From NCBI GenBank assembly GCA_009926135.1, contig RFPL01000002.1, positions 62,001 through 126,000 of the forward strand: a DNA stretch of 64,000 nucleotides, written 5' to 3'. Position numbers and translations under genes: made by a program. This document shows, one piece after another, positions 33,796-44,698 of this stretch (position 1 is the stretch's first letter; each line of letters opens with the position of its first letter). The DNA comes from Sphingomonadaceae bacterium (GTDB taxonomy: Bacteria > Pseudomonadota > Alphaproteobacteria > Sphingomonadales > Sphingomonadaceae). The notes beneath the pieces were generated by a model. That model was not told where the DNA came from. It saw nothing but the letters and a program-made list of their open reading frames with translations, and ran no database searches.

Positions 33796-35010
33796 ATGAG
33801 CGGACTTAGCCTCGAACAGTCGCCCACCACGGGTGACGATGTCATCACCAACTACACGATCAATTTTGGGCCCCAGCACCCCGCCGCGCACGGCGTGCTG
33901 CGCATGGTGATGGAGCTGGACGGCGAAGTGATCGAACGCGTCGATCCGCACGTCGGCCTGCTCCACCGCGGCACCGAAAAGCTGATCGAGCACAAGACCT
34001 ATCTCCAGGCCTTGCCCTATTTCGACCGGCTCGATTACTGCTCGCCCCTGGGGATGGAGCATTCCTACGTCCTGGCAGTCGAAAAGCTGCTCAATGTCGA
34101 AGTGCCGGAGCGGGCGCAGTACCTGCGCGTGCTGTTTGCCGAACTGACCCGCATCTGCAATCACATGCTGAACCTCGGCAGCCATGTCATGGACGTCGGC
34201 GCGATGACGCCGAACCTCTGGATGTTCGAAATCCGCGAGGACTGCCTCAACTTCTTCGAACGCGCCTCGGGCGCCCGCATGCACGCCGCCTGGTTCCGCC
34301 CCGGCGGGGTCCATCAGGACGTGCCGGAAAAGCTGCTAGTCGATATCGGTCAGTGGCTCGACACGCGTCTGCCCGAACTGTTCGAAGACGCGATGAGCTT
34401 GGTCGTCGACAACCGCATCTTCAAGCAGCGGAATGTCGATATCGCCACGGTCAGCAAGGCAGACGCGGTCAAGTGGGGCTTTTCGGGCCCGATGATCCGC
34501 GGCTCGGGCATCGCCTGGGATATCCGCAAGGCACAGCCGTACGACGTCTATGACCGGATGGAGTTCGACGTTCCCGTCGGCACCCGCGGCGATTGCTATG
34601 ACCGGTTCATGGTCCGCGTCGAGGAAGTGCGCCAGTCGGCCCGGATCATGAAGCAGTGTCTGCGCGACATGCCGTCCGGCCCGGTCGCCTCCACCGATCG
34701 CAAGGTTTCGCCGCCCAAGCGCGCCGAAATGAAGGCATCGATGGAAGCGCTGATCCACCACTTCAAGCTCTACACCGAAGGCTTCCACGTGCCGGCTGGT
34801 GAGGTCTACGTGGCGACTGAAAGCCCCAAGGGCGAATTCGGCGTTTACCTGGTCAGCGACGGCTCGAACAAGCCGTACCGCTGCAAGATCCGCCCGACCG
34901 CCTTCAGCCACCTCCAGGCGATGGACTTCATGTGCAAGGGCCACATGCTGCCCGACGTGACCGCCATCATTGGCGCGATCGACGTGGTGTTCGGGGAGTG
35001 TGACCGGTGA
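33796..35010 (+). CDS. nuoD: NADH-quinone oxidoreductase subunit D
   Basis: This 404-residue 49-kDa-type subunit forms the quinone pocket with NuoB. Conserved stretches include [14 protein letters not shown] at the start (His pair and quinone-site region), [17 protein letters not shown] [13 protein letters not shown], and GECDR at the C-terminus. It is separate from nuoC, unlike the fused NuoCD of E. coli. Its stop overlaps a GTG start of an unrelated gene (GTGA). Confidence 0.97.
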   Translation: MSGLSLEQSPTTGDDVITNYTINFGPQHPAAHGVLRMVMELDGEVIERVDPHVGLLHRGTEKLIEHKTYLQALPYFDRLDYCSPLGMEHSYVLAVEKLLNVEVPERAQYLRVLFAELTRICNHMLNLGSHVMDVGAMTPNLWMFEIREDCLNFFERASGARMHAAWFRPGGVHQDVPEKLLVDIGQWLDTRLPELFEDAMSLVVDNRIFKQRNVDIATVSKADAVKWGFSGPMIRGSGIAWDIRKAQPYDVYDRMEFDVPVGTRGDCYDRFMVRVEEVRQSARIMKQCLRDMPSGPVASTDRKVSPPKRAEMKASMEALIHHFKLYTEGFHVPAGEVYVATESPKGEFGVYLVSDGSNKPYRCKIRPTAFSHLQAMDFMCKGHMLPDVTAIIGAIDVVFGECDR

Positions 35011-35339
35011 CACGGCTCGCCATCGCCGAGCAGATGATCGCGCACTACAACGCGCAGGATGCCGACGCCTATGTCGCCCTGATGACCGACGACGCCTGCG
35101 AAGCGGGCTATTGCGGCGCGGTTCTACGTGAAGGCAAGGAAGGCGTTCGCGTGGGCCTGAAGGCGATGTTTGCCGAATTCCCGCAGAACCGCGCAGAAAT
35201 CATCCAGGGCTGGCAGCTGGGCGATACCGCCGTACTGCACGAAAAGGTTGCGCGCTCGCCTGAGAGTGAGCCGTTCGAAGTCATGTCCATTTACTCGTTC
35301 GAGGGCGACAAGTGCTCTCGCGTGGAGTTTGTCCGGTGA
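35007..35339 (+). CDS. NTF2/SnoaL-like small protein inside the nuo operon
   Basis: The 110-residue protein has the cone-fold pattern of NTF2-like proteins: an N-terminal helix [25 protein letters not shown], then strands ending in [23 protein letters not shown], like nuclear-transport-factor-2 or steroid-isomerase-type domains. It starts at GTG overlapping the nuoD stop, and its stop overlaps the next GTG, so it depends on the nuo transcript. Three cysteines are present. Complex I has no known subunit of this type, and a role in assembly would be speculation. Confidence 0.75.
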   Translation: MTRLAIAEQMIAHYNAQDADAYVALMTDDACEAGYCGAVLREGKEGVRVGLKAMFAEFPQNRAEIIQGWQLGDTAVLHEKVARSPESEPFEVMSIYSFEGDKCSRVEFVR

Positions 35340-35533
35340 AGCTGAGCACTTTCGACATGGTGCGCGTATGGGCGGCCCTGACCGGGCTGGTCCTCGCGGC
35401 CGTCTATTTTCTGGTCCTGATGCTGGGGCACGAACCGAGCCAGGTGATCACCTTGCTGGTGGGCGGGATCGGCGGATTTGAGCTGTTCCTGGTTGGCCAG
35501 GACTATCTTCTGCGGGGCCGCGAACATGGCTGA
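35336..35533 (+). CDS. Two-helix membrane protein of 65 residues inside the nuo operon
   Basis: The GTG start overlaps the preceding stop (GTGA), and the stop overlaps the nuoE start by 8 bases. It has two transmembrane segments (about 10-30 and 36-56: AALTGLVLAAVYFLVLMLG and VITLLVGGIGGFELFLVG) and a basic end, LLRGREHG. I recognise no family. The length suits a small accessory membrane protein. Codon use matches its neighbours. Confidence 0.6.
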   Translation: MKLSTFDMVRVWAALTGLVLAAVYFLVLMLGHEPSQVITLLVGGIGGFELFLVGQDYLLRGREHG

Positions 35534-36194
35534 TCGGCATCTTGAACCCGACACCCCGGAACTGCGCGCACGCTGGGGGACCTTTGCCTGGACCAAGGAA
35601 AACGCCGCCAAGGTCAAGGAAATCATTGCGCGCTATCCGGCCGGACGGCAGCGTTCAGCAGTCATGCCGCTGCTTGATCTCGCCCAGCGCCAGGTCGGGG
35701 CGGAAACCAATACCCAGGGTTGGCTACCCCTGCCGGTGATGGAATATGTTGCAACTCAGCTCGAGATGCCGATCATCCGGGTGGTCGAGGTGGCGACGTT
35801 CTACTTCATGTATAACCTTGTTCCGGTTGGTAAATTCCACGTCCAGGTCTGCGGCACCACGCCGTGCATGCTGCGCGGTTCGGACGCGATCATGGCCGCC
35901 TGCAAGAAGCGCGGGATGGAGAAGGGCCACACCACCGAAGACGGCCTGTGGACGCTGACCGAGGTCGAATGCATGGGCAACTGCGCTTCGGCCCCGATGG
36001 TCCAGATCAACGATGACAATTACGAAGACCTGACGGCTGAGCGCCTTGATGCCGTGCTCGACGCGCTCGCCGCGGGCAAGATGCCCAAGGCCGGCACGCA
36101 GGAGCCGGGCCGTCATACCGTTGAACCGCTCGGCGGGCCGACCAGCCTCAAGGACATGGTCAAGGCCAATCACGATTACCGGAAGGAGTGGTAA
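35526..36194 (+). CDS. nuoE: NADH-quinone oxidoreductase subunit E
   Basis: This 24-kDa-type subunit holds the N1a [2Fe-2S] cluster. Ligand cysteines are seen in VCGTTPCMLRG and ECMGNCASAP. The start is the ATG giving MADRHLEPDTP, inside the end of the small membrane protein gene. At 222 residues it is longer than the roughly 165 of E. coli NuoE, through a C-terminal region ending DYRKEW. nuoF follows after 3 bases, with AAGGAG upstream. Confidence 0.96.
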   Translation: MADRHLEPDTPELRARWGTFAWTKENAAKVKEIIARYPAGRQRSAVMPLLDLAQRQVGAETNTQGWLPLPVMEYVATQLEMPIIRVVEVATFYFMYNLVPVGKFHVQVCGTTPCMLRGSDAIMAACKKRGMEKGHTTEDGLWTLTEVECMGNCASAPMVQINDDNYEDLTAERLDAVLDALAAGKMPKAGTQEPGRHTVEPLGGPTSLKDMVKANHDYRKEW

Positions 36195-36197
36195 GCC

Positions 36198-37484
36198 ATG
36201 TCGCTCCAGGACAAGGACCGCATCTTCACCAACCTCTACGGCTATCAGCCGTGGAACCTGAAGGCCGCCCAGGCCCGCGGTGATTGGGACAATACGAAGA
36301 AGATCCTCGCCAAGGGCAAGGATGCGATCATCGATGAGATCAAGGCCTCGGGCCTGCGCGGTCGCGGCGGCGCGGGTTTCCCGACCGGCCTCAAGTGGTC
36401 GTTCATGCCCAAGGAATCGAAGGACGGCCGTCCTAGCTTCCTGGTCATCAACGCGGACGAATCCGAACCAGGTTCCTGCAAGGACCGCGAGATCATCCGC
36501 CACGATCCGCACAAGCTGATCGAGGGCGCGCTGGTTGCCGGTTTCGCGATGGGCGCGCGCGCGGCCTATATCTACATTCGCGGTGAATATATCCGCGAAG
36601 CCCAGGTCCTCGAAGCCGCAGTCCAGGAAGCCTATGCCGCCGGTCTGATCGGCAAGAACGCCTGCAAGAGCGGCTACGATTTCGATGTATTCGTTCATCG
36701 CGGCGCGGGCGCCTATATCTGCGGTGAAGAAACCGCGATGATCGAGAGCATCGAAGGCAAGAAGGGCCAGCCTCGCTTGAAGCCGCCGTTCCCGGCTGGC
36801 GCTGGCCTCTATGGCTGCCCGACCACGGTGAACAATGTCGAATCCATTGCCGTTGCGCCGACGATCATCCGGCGCGGCGCCTCGTGGTTCTCCAGCTTCG
36901 GGCGCGACAACAACAAGGGCACCAAGCTGTTCCAGATCAGCGGGCACGTGAACAAGCCCTGCGTGGTCGAAGAAGCGATGAGCATCCCGTTCAGCGAACT
37001 GATCGAGAAGCACTGCGGCGGCATTACCGGAGGCAAGGACAACCTGCTGGCGGTGATCCCGGGCGGGTCCTCGGTGCCGCTGGTTCCGGCCGCCCAGATC
37101 TGGGACGCGCCCATGGACTTTGACGGCCTGCGCGATGTTGGTTCGGGTCTGGGCACTGCGGCGGTCATCGTCATGGACAAGTCGACCGACATCGTCCGCG
37201 CGATCAGCCGCCTGTCCTATTTCTACAAGCACGAAAGCTGCGGCCAGTGCACCCCCTGCCGCGAAGGCACGGGCTGGATGTGGCGCGTGATGGAACGCCT
37301 GCGCACCGGCGATGCTGACGTGGGTGAAATCGATATGCTGTGGGACGTGACCAAGCAGGTCGAAGGCCACACCATCTGCGCGCTGGGCGACGCGGCGGCC
37401 TGGCCGATCCAGGGCCTGATCCGCCACTTCCGTCCTGAACTTGAACGGCGGATTGCAGACAATGTTCGCGAGGCTGCCGAGTGA
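36198..37484 (+). CDS. nuoF: NADH-quinone oxidoreductase subunit F
   Basis: This 428-residue 51-kDa subunit binds NADH, FMN and the N3 cluster. The nucleotide segment [16 protein letters not shown], the FMN region [25 protein letters not shown], and the cluster cysteines in [12 protein letters not shown] plus [12 protein letters not shown] are all intact. The stop overlaps a GTG start of an unrelated secreted-protein gene, which separates nuoF from nuoG. Confidence 0.97.
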   Translation: MSLQDKDRIFTNLYGYQPWNLKAAQARGDWDNTKKILAKGKDAIIDEIKASGLRGRGGAGFPTGLKWSFMPKESKDGRPSFLVINADESEPGSCKDREIIRHDPHKLIEGALVAGFAMGARAAYIYIRGEYIREAQVLEAAVQEAYAAGLIGKNACKSGYDFDVFVHRGAGAYICGEETAMIESIEGKKGQPRLKPPFPAGAGLYGCPTTVNNVESIAVAPTIIRRGASWFSSFGRDNNKGTKLFQISGHVNKPCVVEEAMSIPFSELIEKHCGGITGGKDNLLAVIPGGSSVPLVPAAQIWDAPMDFDGLRDVGSGLGTAAVIVMDKSTDIVRAISRLSYFYKHESCGQCTPCREGTGWMWRVMERLRTGDADVGEIDMLWDVTKQVEGHTICALGDAAAWPIQGLIRHFRPELERRIADNVREAAE

Positions 37485-38209
37485 AGTTGGCTGCCCGTCT
37501 TCTCCCCCTGGTTGCGCTGCTCAGCGCGCCGGCATCCGCTGCGGAGCCACCGAGCCCGCAACAGATCCGTGCGTTCCTGGCCGAATATGGCACCTGCGTG
37601 GTCAAGCGCGAGCCTGAATTGGCGCAGAAGTCGGTGCTGAGTGGCGCAAGCTTCAGCCGCGACAGCGCCGAGGGCAAGCGCCTGATGCAGCGTGAGTGCC
37701 TCAACGAAGAACTCCTTCGCAACATGGCCGATGGATTTGCCGGCCGGCTGCGGATGCGGTTTGATGAAGACACCTATCGCGGCGTTATCGCGGAGGCGTT
37801 GATTGGCAAGACCGGTTCCGAAGTCAACCAGACCGCCCTCCCGGCGATCCCTGCGCTGAGCTACGAAGAGCCGCGCCCGCTGCGCATGGTCGATCGCGAC
37901 GGCCAGGCGATCCCCGAAGAGAGCCTCGCGCGCCAGCGCCTCGCCATCGCTCGCAAGACCCAGGCCATGCTGATGGGCAAGCTTGGTGAATGCGTGGTCC
38001 GGGCAGATCCAGCGCAGTCGCGCGCCGTAATGGCAACCGCGATTGATACGCCGGCCGAACTTCAGGCCCTGAACGCACTGGGCCCGACGCTGGGCCAGTG
38101 CGTCAAAGCCGGTGAGACCGTCGCCCTGGACCGCGTCAGCGTCCGCGGCGCGCTGGCCATTGCCTATTACCGCCTGTCCCAGGCCAAGCCTTCCGGAGCG
38201 ATCCAGTAA
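37481..38209 (+). CDS. Secreted protein with an internally duplicated Cys-pair domain, between nuoF and nuoG
   Basis: The 242-residue protein has a signal peptide ([21 protein letters not shown]). Two halves repeat the same pattern. Repeat 1 (about 33-107) has [16 protein letters not shown], a later Cys73 and YRGVIAEAL. Repeat 2 (about 165-232) has [16 protein letters not shown], Cys207 and [12 protein letters not shown]. Each has two cysteines (39/73 and 171/207) that could form a disulfide in the periplasm. It starts at GTG overlapping the nuoF stop and ends at TAATG with nuoG. I recall similar unannotated proteins in sphingomonads; the function is unknown. The periplasmic location makes it odd company for complex I. 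Confidence 0.75.
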   Translation: MKLAARLLPLVALLSAPASAAEPPSPQQIRAFLAEYGTCVVKREPELAQKSVLSGASFSRDSAEGKRLMQRECLNEELLRNMADGFAGRLRMRFDEDTYRGVIAEALIGKTGSEVNQTALPAIPALSYEEPRPLRMVDRDGQAIPEESLARQRLAIARKTQAMLMGKLGECVVRADPAQSRAVMATAIDTPAELQALNALGPTLGQCVKAGETVALDRVSVRGALAIAYYRLSQAKPSGAIQ

Positions 38210-40215
38210 TGCCAAAGGTAACCGTCGACGGCGTGGAACTAGAGGTCCCGGCAGGGGCCACGGTCCTGCAGGCCTGCGAAATGGCCGGCAAGGAAATCCC
38301 GCGCTTCTGCTATCACGAGCGCCTCAGCATCGCCGGCAATTGCCGGATGTGCCTGGTCGAAGTGAAGCCCGGACCGCCCAAGCCGCAGGCTTCGTGCGCG
38401 CTGCCCGCCGCTGAAGGGCAGGAAATCCGCACCGACAGCCCGATGGTCAAGAAGGCGCGTGAAGGGGTGATGGAGTTCCTCCTGATCAACCACCCGCTCG
38501 ATTGCCCGATCTGCGACCAGGGCGGCGAGTGCGACTTGCAAGACCAGTCGGTCGCCTATGGCCGCGGCGCCTCGCGGTATGACGAGAACAAGCGCGCCGT
38601 CACAGAAAAGTACATGGGTCCGCTGATCAAGACAGTGATGACCCGCTGCATCCATTGCACGCGCTGCGTGCGCTTCTCGGAAGAGATCGCCGGGGTGGAC
38701 GAAATCGGCGCGCTCTATCGCGGCGAGGCGATGCAGATCACGACCTACCTCGAAAAGGCCGCGGCGCATGAGTTGTCGGCCAATGTCATTGATCTCTGCC
38801 CGGTCGGCGCGCTGACTTCGCGGCCCTATGCGTTTGAAGCCCGCCCGTGGGAGCTGAAGAAGACGCTGTCGATCGACGTTTCGGACGCGGTCGGCTCGAA
38901 CATCCGGCTCGACAGCCGCGGGCGCGAAGTGCTGCGCATCCTGCCGCGCATCAACGATGACGTGAACGAGGAATGGCTGTCGGACAAGGGCCGTTATCAG
39001 GTCGATGGCCTGACGCGTCGCCGGCTCGACCGCCCCTGGATTCGCCGCGACGGCAAGCTTGTCGCTGCGACCTGGGATGAAGCCTTCACCGCTGTTGCCA
39101 AGGTCAATCCCGGCAAGTCCGTTGCGGTGGTCGCAGGCGATATGGTCGACTGCGAAACAATGTTCGCGGCCAAGGCCCTGGCTGGCGCGCTCGGCAGCAA
39201 GCTGCTCGAAGGCCGCCAAACCGGGCTGGACTATGATTGCTCGAACCTGGCTGCGGTGAACTTCAATTCGACCATTGCGGGCGTCGAGAACGCCGATGCG
39301 GTGTTGATCGTCGGCAGCCACGTTCGTTGGGAAGCCCCGCTGGTCAACACCCGCCTGCGCAAGGCAGTGAAGCGCGGCGCGAAGGTTTTCGTGGTCGGTC
39401 CGGAGTGGGACGCCACTTATCCGGTCACCAATCTGGGCAATGACCTGACGGTGCTCGACAAGTTGCCCAAGGACGCGGCCGACGCACTCAAGAACGCACA
39501 GCGTCCGGCGATCATCCTCGGCGGGGCTGCGCTGGGCAAGGGCGCGCTCGGTTCGGCGCTAGCGCTGGCCGAGAAGTACAAGCTGGTCCGCGAGGACTGG
39601 AACGGCTTCAACGTGCTGCACATGGCGGCAGCACGGATGGGCGGGCTGATGCTGGGCTATGCCCAAAAGGGCGGCATTGCGGACCTGGTCAAGGCCAAGC
39701 CCAAGTTGTTGATTTCGCTGGGAGCGGACGAAGTGGACTACACCAGGTTCGCAGACTCCATTGTCGTTTACATCGGCCACCACGGTGACAAGGGTGCCCA
39801 CGCCGCAGACATCATCCTGCCGGCTGCTGCCTTCAGCGAGAAGGCCGGAACCTACGTCAACACCGAGGGCCGGGTGCAGTTCGCTGACCAGGCCGTCTTC
39901 GCGCCGGGCGACGCCCGCGAGGACTGGACGATCTTGCGTGCGCTGGCCGATGCGCTCGGCGTCAACGTCGGTTTCGACAGCTTTGCCGAGCTTCGCGGCG
40001 CCATGACCAGAGCCGTTCCGGTGCTCGGCAATGAAGGCCTCGCGAGCTACGGCGCGCTGCCCAAGGCTGAGAAGGCCAAGGCCAGCGGCACGATCGAAGC
40101 CTATCCGATCAAGGACTTCTACCTCACCAACCCGATCGCCCGGGCGAGCGAAACCATGCAGCGCTGCTCGGCCGAACTGCTCCATGGTGAGCACTTCGCG
40201 GAGGCTGCGGAATGA
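38209..40215 (+). CDS. nuoG: NADH-quinone oxidoreductase subunit G
   Basis: This 668-residue 75-kDa subunit has an N-terminal ferredoxin domain with several cluster ligands ([18 protein letters not shown] region, [16 protein letters not shown], and [12 protein letters not shown] with [11 protein letters not shown]). A molybdopterin-oxidoreductase-like domain without an active site follows. It is shorter than E. coli NuoG (about 900) and near the mitochondrial size, as in other alphaproteobacteria. Both ends overlap the neighbouring genes. Confidence 0.96.
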   Translation: MPKVTVDGVELEVPAGATVLQACEMAGKEIPRFCYHERLSIAGNCRMCLVEVKPGPPKPQASCALPAAEGQEIRTDSPMVKKAREGVMEFLLINHPLDCPICDQGGECDLQDQSVAYGRGASRYDENKRAVTEKYMGPLIKTVMTRCIHCTRCVRFSEEIAGVDEIGALYRGEAMQITTYLEKAAAHELSANVIDLCPVGALTSRPYAFEARPWELKKTLSIDVSDAVGSNIRLDSRGREVLRILPRINDDVNEEWLSDKGRYQVDGLTRRRLDRPWIRRDGKLVAATWDEAFTAVAKVNPGKSVAVVAGDMVDCETMFAAKALAGALGSKLLEGRQTGLDYDCSNLAAVNFNSTIAGVENADAVLIVGSHVRWEAPLVNTRLRKAVKRGAKVFVVGPEWDATYPVTNLGNDLTVLDKLPKDAADALKNAQRPAIILGGAALGKGALGSALALAEKYKLVREDWNGFNVLHMAAARMGGLMLGYAQKGGIADLVKAKPKLLISLGADEVDYTRFADSIVVYIGHHGDKGAHAADIILPAAAFSEKAGTYVNTEGRVQFADQAVFAPGDAREDWTILRALADALGVNVGFDSFAELRGAMTRAVPVLGNEGLASYGALPKAEKAKASGTIEAYPIKDFYLTNPIARASETMQRCSAELLHGEHFAEAAE

Positions 40216-41255
40216 CCGAGTTCTTCCAATCGATCGGCATGACCTATGACTGGGCGTGGTTTACCGCGACCATCGCCGGGATCCTGTTGATCGCCTTGCC
40301 GCTGATGCTGGCCGTGGCAATGATCATCTACGTCGACCGCAAGGTCTGGGCGGCGATGGCACTGCGGCGCGGGCCGAACGTGGTGGGTCCCTGGGGCCTG
40401 CTTCAGTCGTTTGCGGACGGCCTGAAGGTGTTCCTGCAGGAAACCATCATTCCTTCGGCGGCGAACAAGGGCCTGTTCCTGATCGCGCCGATCATCACCT
40501 TTACGGTCGCGCTGCTCGCCTGGGCGGTTATCCCGTTCAATTCGGGCGCAATCCTCGCCGATATCAACGTCGGCCTGCTCTACATTCTCGCGATCTCCTC
40601 GCTCGGGGTTTACGGCGTGGTGATCGCGGGCTGGTCGTCGAATTCGAAGTATCCGTTCTTCTCGGCCATGCGGGCTTCGGCGCAGATGATCTCCTACGAA
40701 GTCTCGATCGGCTTCATCCTGATCTGCGTGGTCCTCTGGGCCGGCAGCTTCAACCTGCGGGATATCGTCGAGGCGCAGCGCAGCCACGTTGGCCCGATCA
40801 ATGGCTTCGTGGCGAACCCCCTGCTGTTCCCGATGTGGGTGATGTTCCTGATCTCCGGCATGGCAGAAACCGCCCGCGCGCCGTTCGACCTGACCGAGGC
40901 CGAGAGCGAGCTCGTCGCCGGTTACCAGACCGAATACTCGTCGATGAGCTTCGCGCTATACTGGCTGGGTGAGTACGCCAACGTCCTGTTGATGTGTGCG
41001 CTCAATGCCGTGCTTTTCTGGGGTGGCTACCTGCCGCCACTGGATTGGGCACCGCTCTACCTGGTGCCGGGCTGGCTGTGGCTGTTCGGCAAGATATTCT
41101 TCTTCTTCTTCATCTTCTCATGGGTCAAGGCCACGGTCCCGCGCTATCGCTATGACCAGCTGATGCGACTGGGGTGGAAGGTGTTCCTGCCGGTCTCGCT
41201 GGGCTTTGTGGTCCTGGTTAGCGGTTATCTGATGCTTACGAGGTACGGCGCATGA
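40212..41255 (+). CDS. nuoH: NADH-quinone oxidoreductase subunit H
   Basis: This 347-residue membrane subunit has about eight helices and contributes to the quinone channel. The cytoplasmic loop [17 protein letters not shown] is highly conserved and identifies it. It starts at ATGA with the nuoG stop and ends in the same way with nuoI. Confidence 0.97.
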   Translation: MTEFFQSIGMTYDWAWFTATIAGILLIALPLMLAVAMIIYVDRKVWAAMALRRGPNVVGPWGLLQSFADGLKVFLQETIIPSAANKGLFLIAPIITFTVALLAWAVIPFNSGAILADINVGLLYILAISSLGVYGVVIAGWSSNSKYPFFSAMRASAQMISYEVSIGFILICVVLWAGSFNLRDIVEAQRSHVGPINGFVANPLLFPMWVMFLISGMAETARAPFDLTEAESELVAGYQTEYSSMSFALYWLGEYANVLLMCALNAVLFWGGYLPPLDWAPLYLVPGWLWLFGKIFFFFFIFSWVKATVPRYRYDQLMRLGWKVFLPVSLGFVVLVSGYLMLTRYGA

Positions 41256-41737
41256 GTGTCGCTCAGCTCATCAAGAGCTTCACCCTTTGGGAATTCCTGA
41301 AGGCGCACTGGCTGACCCTGAAGTACTTCTTCAGGCCCAAGGCGACCATCAACTATCCTTTCGAGAAGAACCCGCTGAGCCCGCGCTTCCGCGGTGAACA
41401 TGCGCTGCGCCGCTATCCCAACGGCGAAGAACGCTGCATCGCCTGCAAGCTGTGCGAAGCGGTCTGCCCGGCGCAGGCGATCACGATCGAAGCCGAACCG
41501 CGCGACGACGGCAGCCGCCGCACGACGCGCTATGACATCGACATGACCAAGTGCATCTACTGCGGCTTCTGCCAGGAAGCCTGCCCGGTTGATGCGATTG
41601 TCGAGGGGCCGAACTTCGAATACGCGACCGAAACGCGTGAAGAACTGCTTTACGACAAGACCAAGCTGCTGGCGAACGGGGACAAGTGGGAGCGGGCAAT
41701 CGCCGCTAACCTTGAAGCCGATGCGCCGTACCGGTAG
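41252..41737 (+). CDS. nuoI: NADH-quinone oxidoreductase subunit I
   Basis: This 161-residue 8Fe ferredoxin subunit has two CxxCxxCxxxCP sites, [16 protein letters not shown] and [16 protein letters not shown], holding clusters N6a and N6b. The N-terminal amphipathic helix lies on the membrane. nuoJ starts 12 bases later. Confidence 0.97.
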   Translation: MSVAQLIKSFTLWEFLKAHWLTLKYFFRPKATINYPFEKNPLSPRFRGEHALRRYPNGEERCIACKLCEAVCPAQAITIEAEPRDDGSRRTTRYDIDMTKCIYCGFCQEACPVDAIVEGPNFEYATETREELLYDKTKLLANGDKWERAIAANLEADAPYR

Positions 41738-41749
41738 GGGGCCGCGTCA

Positions 41750-42367
41750 ATGATCCAGGTGCTATCCTTCTATCTGTTCGCATCGATCATGCTCGCCGCC
41801 GGGGCGTTCACGATCCTTGCGCGCAATCCCGTCCATTCGGTGCTGTGGCTGATCGTGGCGTTCTTCAACGCGGCCGGGCTGATGGTACTGGCCGGGGCTG
41901 AGTTCATCGCCATGCTGTTGGTGATCGTCTATGTCGGCGCGGTCGCGGTGCTATTCCTGTTCGTGGTCATGATGCTCGACATCGATTTTGCCGAGCTGCG
42001 CGCCGGGTTCATCAAGAACTTTCCGCTTGGGTTGGCGGTCGCGCTGGTTTTGCTGGCCGAGGTCGTGCTGGGCATGGGGGCCTATCAGGCCGGTTCGCTG
42101 AAGCTTGGGACGCCCGACGGCACTGCCGCGGCGGTCGTCGGCGCATCGAACATCAAGTCGATTGGCGCGCTGCTTTATGGCAAGTACCTGTTCCTGTTTG
42201 AAGCTTCGGGGATCATCCTGCTGGTGGCGATGGTCGGCGCGATCGTGCTGACCCACCGCCAGCGCGGCGGCGTGCGCGGCCAGAACATTGCCGATCAGGT
42301 CGCGCGCCGTCCGGAAGAGGCGGTGATCAACATGCAGCCGGAAGTCGGGCAGGGGGTCAAGCTGTGA
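41750..42367 (+). CDS. nuoJ: NADH-quinone oxidoreductase subunit J
   Basis: This 205-residue membrane subunit has five helices. The segment [28 protein letters not shown] covers the third helix, whose bend is part of the proton pathway, and the [10 protein letters not shown] end is typical. The stop overlaps the GTG start of nuoK (GTGA). Confidence 0.95.
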   Translation: MIQVLSFYLFASIMLAAGAFTILARNPVHSVLWLIVAFFNAAGLMVLAGAEFIAMLLVIVYVGAVAVLFLFVVMMLDIDFAELRAGFIKNFPLGLAVALVLLAEVVLGMGAYQAGSLKLGTPDGTAAAVVGASNIKSIGALLYGKYLFLFEASGIILLVAMVGAIVLTHRQRGGVRGQNIADQVARRPEEAVINMQPEVGQGVKL

Positions 42368-42669
42368 TTGGCGTTGAGCACTATGTCGTCGTCAGCTCGA
42401 TCCTGTTCGTGCTGGGCGTGCTGGGGATCTTCCTCAACCGCAAGAACGTGATCATCATCCTGATGGCGATCGAACTGATCCTGCTGTCGGTGAACCTGAA
42501 CCTGGTCGCCTTCAGCAGCTTCCTGGGTGACCTGACCGGTCAGATCTTTGCCATGTTCGTGCTGACCGTGGCCGCTGGCGAAGCGGCGATCGGCCTCGCG
42601 ATCCTGGTGATCTATTTCCGCCGCCGCGGCACCATCGCCGTCGACGACGTCAACCGGATGAAGGGGTAA
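42364..42669 (+). CDS. nuoK: NADH-quinone oxidoreductase subunit K
   Basis: This 101-residue, three-helix membrane subunit has the key Glu in [14 protein letters not shown] and a second in [12 protein letters not shown], both used in proton transfer. The GTG start overlaps the nuoJ stop; nuoL follows after 6 bases. Confidence 0.95.
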   Translation: MIGVEHYVVVSSILFVLGVLGIFLNRKNVIIILMAIELILLSVNLNLVAFSSFLGDLTGQIFAMFVLTVAAGEAAIGLAILVIYFRRRGTIAVDDVNRMKG

Positions 42670-42675
42670 GCGTCC

Positions 42676-44697
42676 GTGGATCCGATCCTCTTCATCGTCT
42701 TCCTGCCGTTACTTGCCGCGCTGATCGCGGGGCTTGGCAACCGCATGATCGGCAATGTGCCGGCCAAGCTGGTGACCACGGCCGGCCTGTTCATCTCCTG
42801 TGCACTGTCCTGGCCGATCTTCATCGCCTTTCTGGGCGGGAATGCCGAAGCCCACGTCGTGCCGGTGCTGCACTGGGTGCAGTCGGGTAGCCTGAGCTTT
42901 GACTGGGCACTGCGGGTCGATGCGCTGACTGCCGTGATGCTGGTGGTGATCACCACCGTCTCGGCGCTCGTGCACCTCTATTCGTGGGGCTACATGGACG
43001 AGGACCCGGATCAGCCGCGGTTCTTCGCCTATCTCAGCCTGTTCACCTTCGCCATGCTGATGCTGGTGACGGCCAATAACCTGGTCCAGATGTTCTTTGG
43101 TTGGGAAGGGGTGGGCCTCGCCTCGTACCTCCTGATCGGCTTCTGGTTCCGCAAGCCCTCTGCCAGCGCTGCCGCGATCAAGGCCTTCGTGGTCAACCGC
43201 GTGGGCGACCTTGGCTTCATGCTGGGCATCTTCGGCACCTTCCTGGTGTTCAACACTGTTTCGATCCCGGAAATCCTGGTGCGCGCGCCGGGCATGGCTG
43301 GATCGACCATCGGCTTCCTCGGCTATCGCTGGGATACGATGACGATCCTGTGCATCCTGTTGTTCATTGGCGCGATGGGCAAATCGGCTCAGCTTGGCTT
43401 GCACACCTGGTTGCCCGACGCGATGGAAGGCCCGACCCCGGTTTCGGCGCTGATCCACGCGGCGACGATGGTCACCGCCGGCGTCTTCATGGTCTGCCGT
43501 CTCTCGCCGATGTTCGAAGCCAGCCCGATTGCGCTGGACGTGGTGACCTATGTCGGCGCGGCTACCTGCTTCTTTGCCGCAACGGTTGGCCTGACGCAGT
43601 GGGACATCAAGCGGGTGATCGCCTATTCGACCTGTTCACAGCTCGGCTACATGTTCTTTGCTGCGGGTGTTGGGGCTTACAACGCGGCGATGTTCCATCT
43701 GTTCACCCACGCCTTCTTCAAGGCGCTGCTGTTCCTGGGCGCGGGCTCGGTGATCCACGCGATGCACCACGAACAGGACATGCGTTACTATGGCGGCCTG
43801 CGTAAGCACATCCCGCTGACTTTCTGGGCAATGATGGCCGGTACGCTGGCGATCACGGGGGTCGGCGTCTACTGGCTGCATGCCGGGTTCGCTGGCTTCC
43901 ACTCCAAGGACGCGATCCTTGAAGCGGCGTTTGCCAGCGGCAAGGAAGCCGGCCAGTTCGCCTTCTGGGTAGGCGTGACCGCCGCACTGATGACCAGCTT
44001 CTATTCGTGGCGCCTGATCTTCCTGACCTTCTTCGGCAAGCCGCGCTGGGCCGGGTCCGAGCATATCCAGCACGCGGTTCATGACGATCACCACGGCCAT
44101 GACGACCATGCCCATGGTGGCACCCATCATGACGACGGCACGGCGGGCTATCACCCGCACGAAAGCCCGCTGGCAATGCTGATCCCGCTGGGCGTGCTGA
44201 CGCTAGGCGCGGTCTTCGCGGGCTGGGTATTCAGCCACGCCTTCCTGGAAAGCGCCGAGTTCTGGAGTGGCTCGATCTTTTACAATGAGCACCTGATGCA
44301 CGCGATGCATGAAGTACCGCTGTGGGTGAAGCTATCGGCCACGGTGGTCATGATGCTCGGTCTGACGGGCGCTTGGTACGCCTATATCCGCAATCCGGGG
44401 TTCCCGGCCAAGGTCGTCGGCCAGATCGATGTTCTGTACCGCTTCGTCTACAACAAGTGGTACTTCGACGAGCTGTATAAATTCCTGTTTGTCCGCCCGG
44501 CCTTCTGGCTTGGCGACAAGTTCTGGAAGCTGGGTGACATTGGCTTCATCGACCGCTTCGGTCCCAATGGCGCGGCCTGGACCGTGCAACAGGGCACGCG
44601 CTTCGCGCAGAAGGTCCAGTCGGGTTACCTCTATTCCTATGCTCTCGTGATGTTGCTCGGCCTGACCGCGGCAATCACCTGGATGATGGTGCGCTAA
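42676..44697 (+). CDS. nuoL: NADH-quinone oxidoreductase subunit L with a His-rich loop
   Basis: This is the large antiporter-like subunit of 673 residues. The core shows [18 protein letters not shown] (catalytic Glu) and [24 protein letters not shown]. Residues near 462-496 form a loop with about a dozen histidines interleaved with Asp and Gly (for example [13 protein letters not shown]). It could bind metal ions, and the loop should face the membrane surface. The C-terminal lateral helix is present. The start is GTG. Confidence 0.96.
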   Translation: MDPILFIVFLPLLAALIAGLGNRMIGNVPAKLVTTAGLFISCALSWPIFIAFLGGNAEAHVVPVLHWVQSGSLSFDWALRVDALTAVMLVVITTVSALVHLYSWGYMDEDPDQPRFFAYLSLFTFAMLMLVTANNLVQMFFGWEGVGLASYLLIGFWFRKPSASAAAIKAFVVNRVGDLGFMLGIFGTFLVFNTVSIPEILVRAPGMAGSTIGFLGYRWDTMTILCILLFIGAMGKSAQLGLHTWLPDAMEGPTPVSALIHAATMVTAGVFMVCRLSPMFEASPIALDVVTYVGAATCFFAATVGLTQWDIKRVIAYSTCSQLGYMFFAAGVGAYNAAMFHLFTHAFFKALLFLGAGSVIHAMHHEQDMRYYGGLRKHIPLTFWAMMAGTLAITGVGVYWLHAGFAGFHSKDAILEAAFASGKEAGQFAFWVGVTAALMTSFYSWRLIFLTFFGKPRWAGSEHIQHAVHDDHHGHDDHAHGGTHHDDGTAGYHPHESPLAMLIPLGVLTLGAVFAGWVFSHAFLESAEFWSGSIFYNEHLMHAMHEVPLWVKLSATVVMMLGLTGAWYAYIRNPGFPAKVVGQIDVLYRFVYNKWYFDELYKFLFVRPAFWLGDKFWKLGDIGFIDRFGPNGAAWTVQQGTRFAQKVQSGYLYSYALVMLLGLTAAITWMMVR

Positions 44698-44698
44698 G

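Noticed and set aside
35724..37427. Long minus-strand frame opposite nuoE and nuoF
   Set aside because: Both nuo genes are intact on the other strand with all Fe-S ligands. The frame has no family features.
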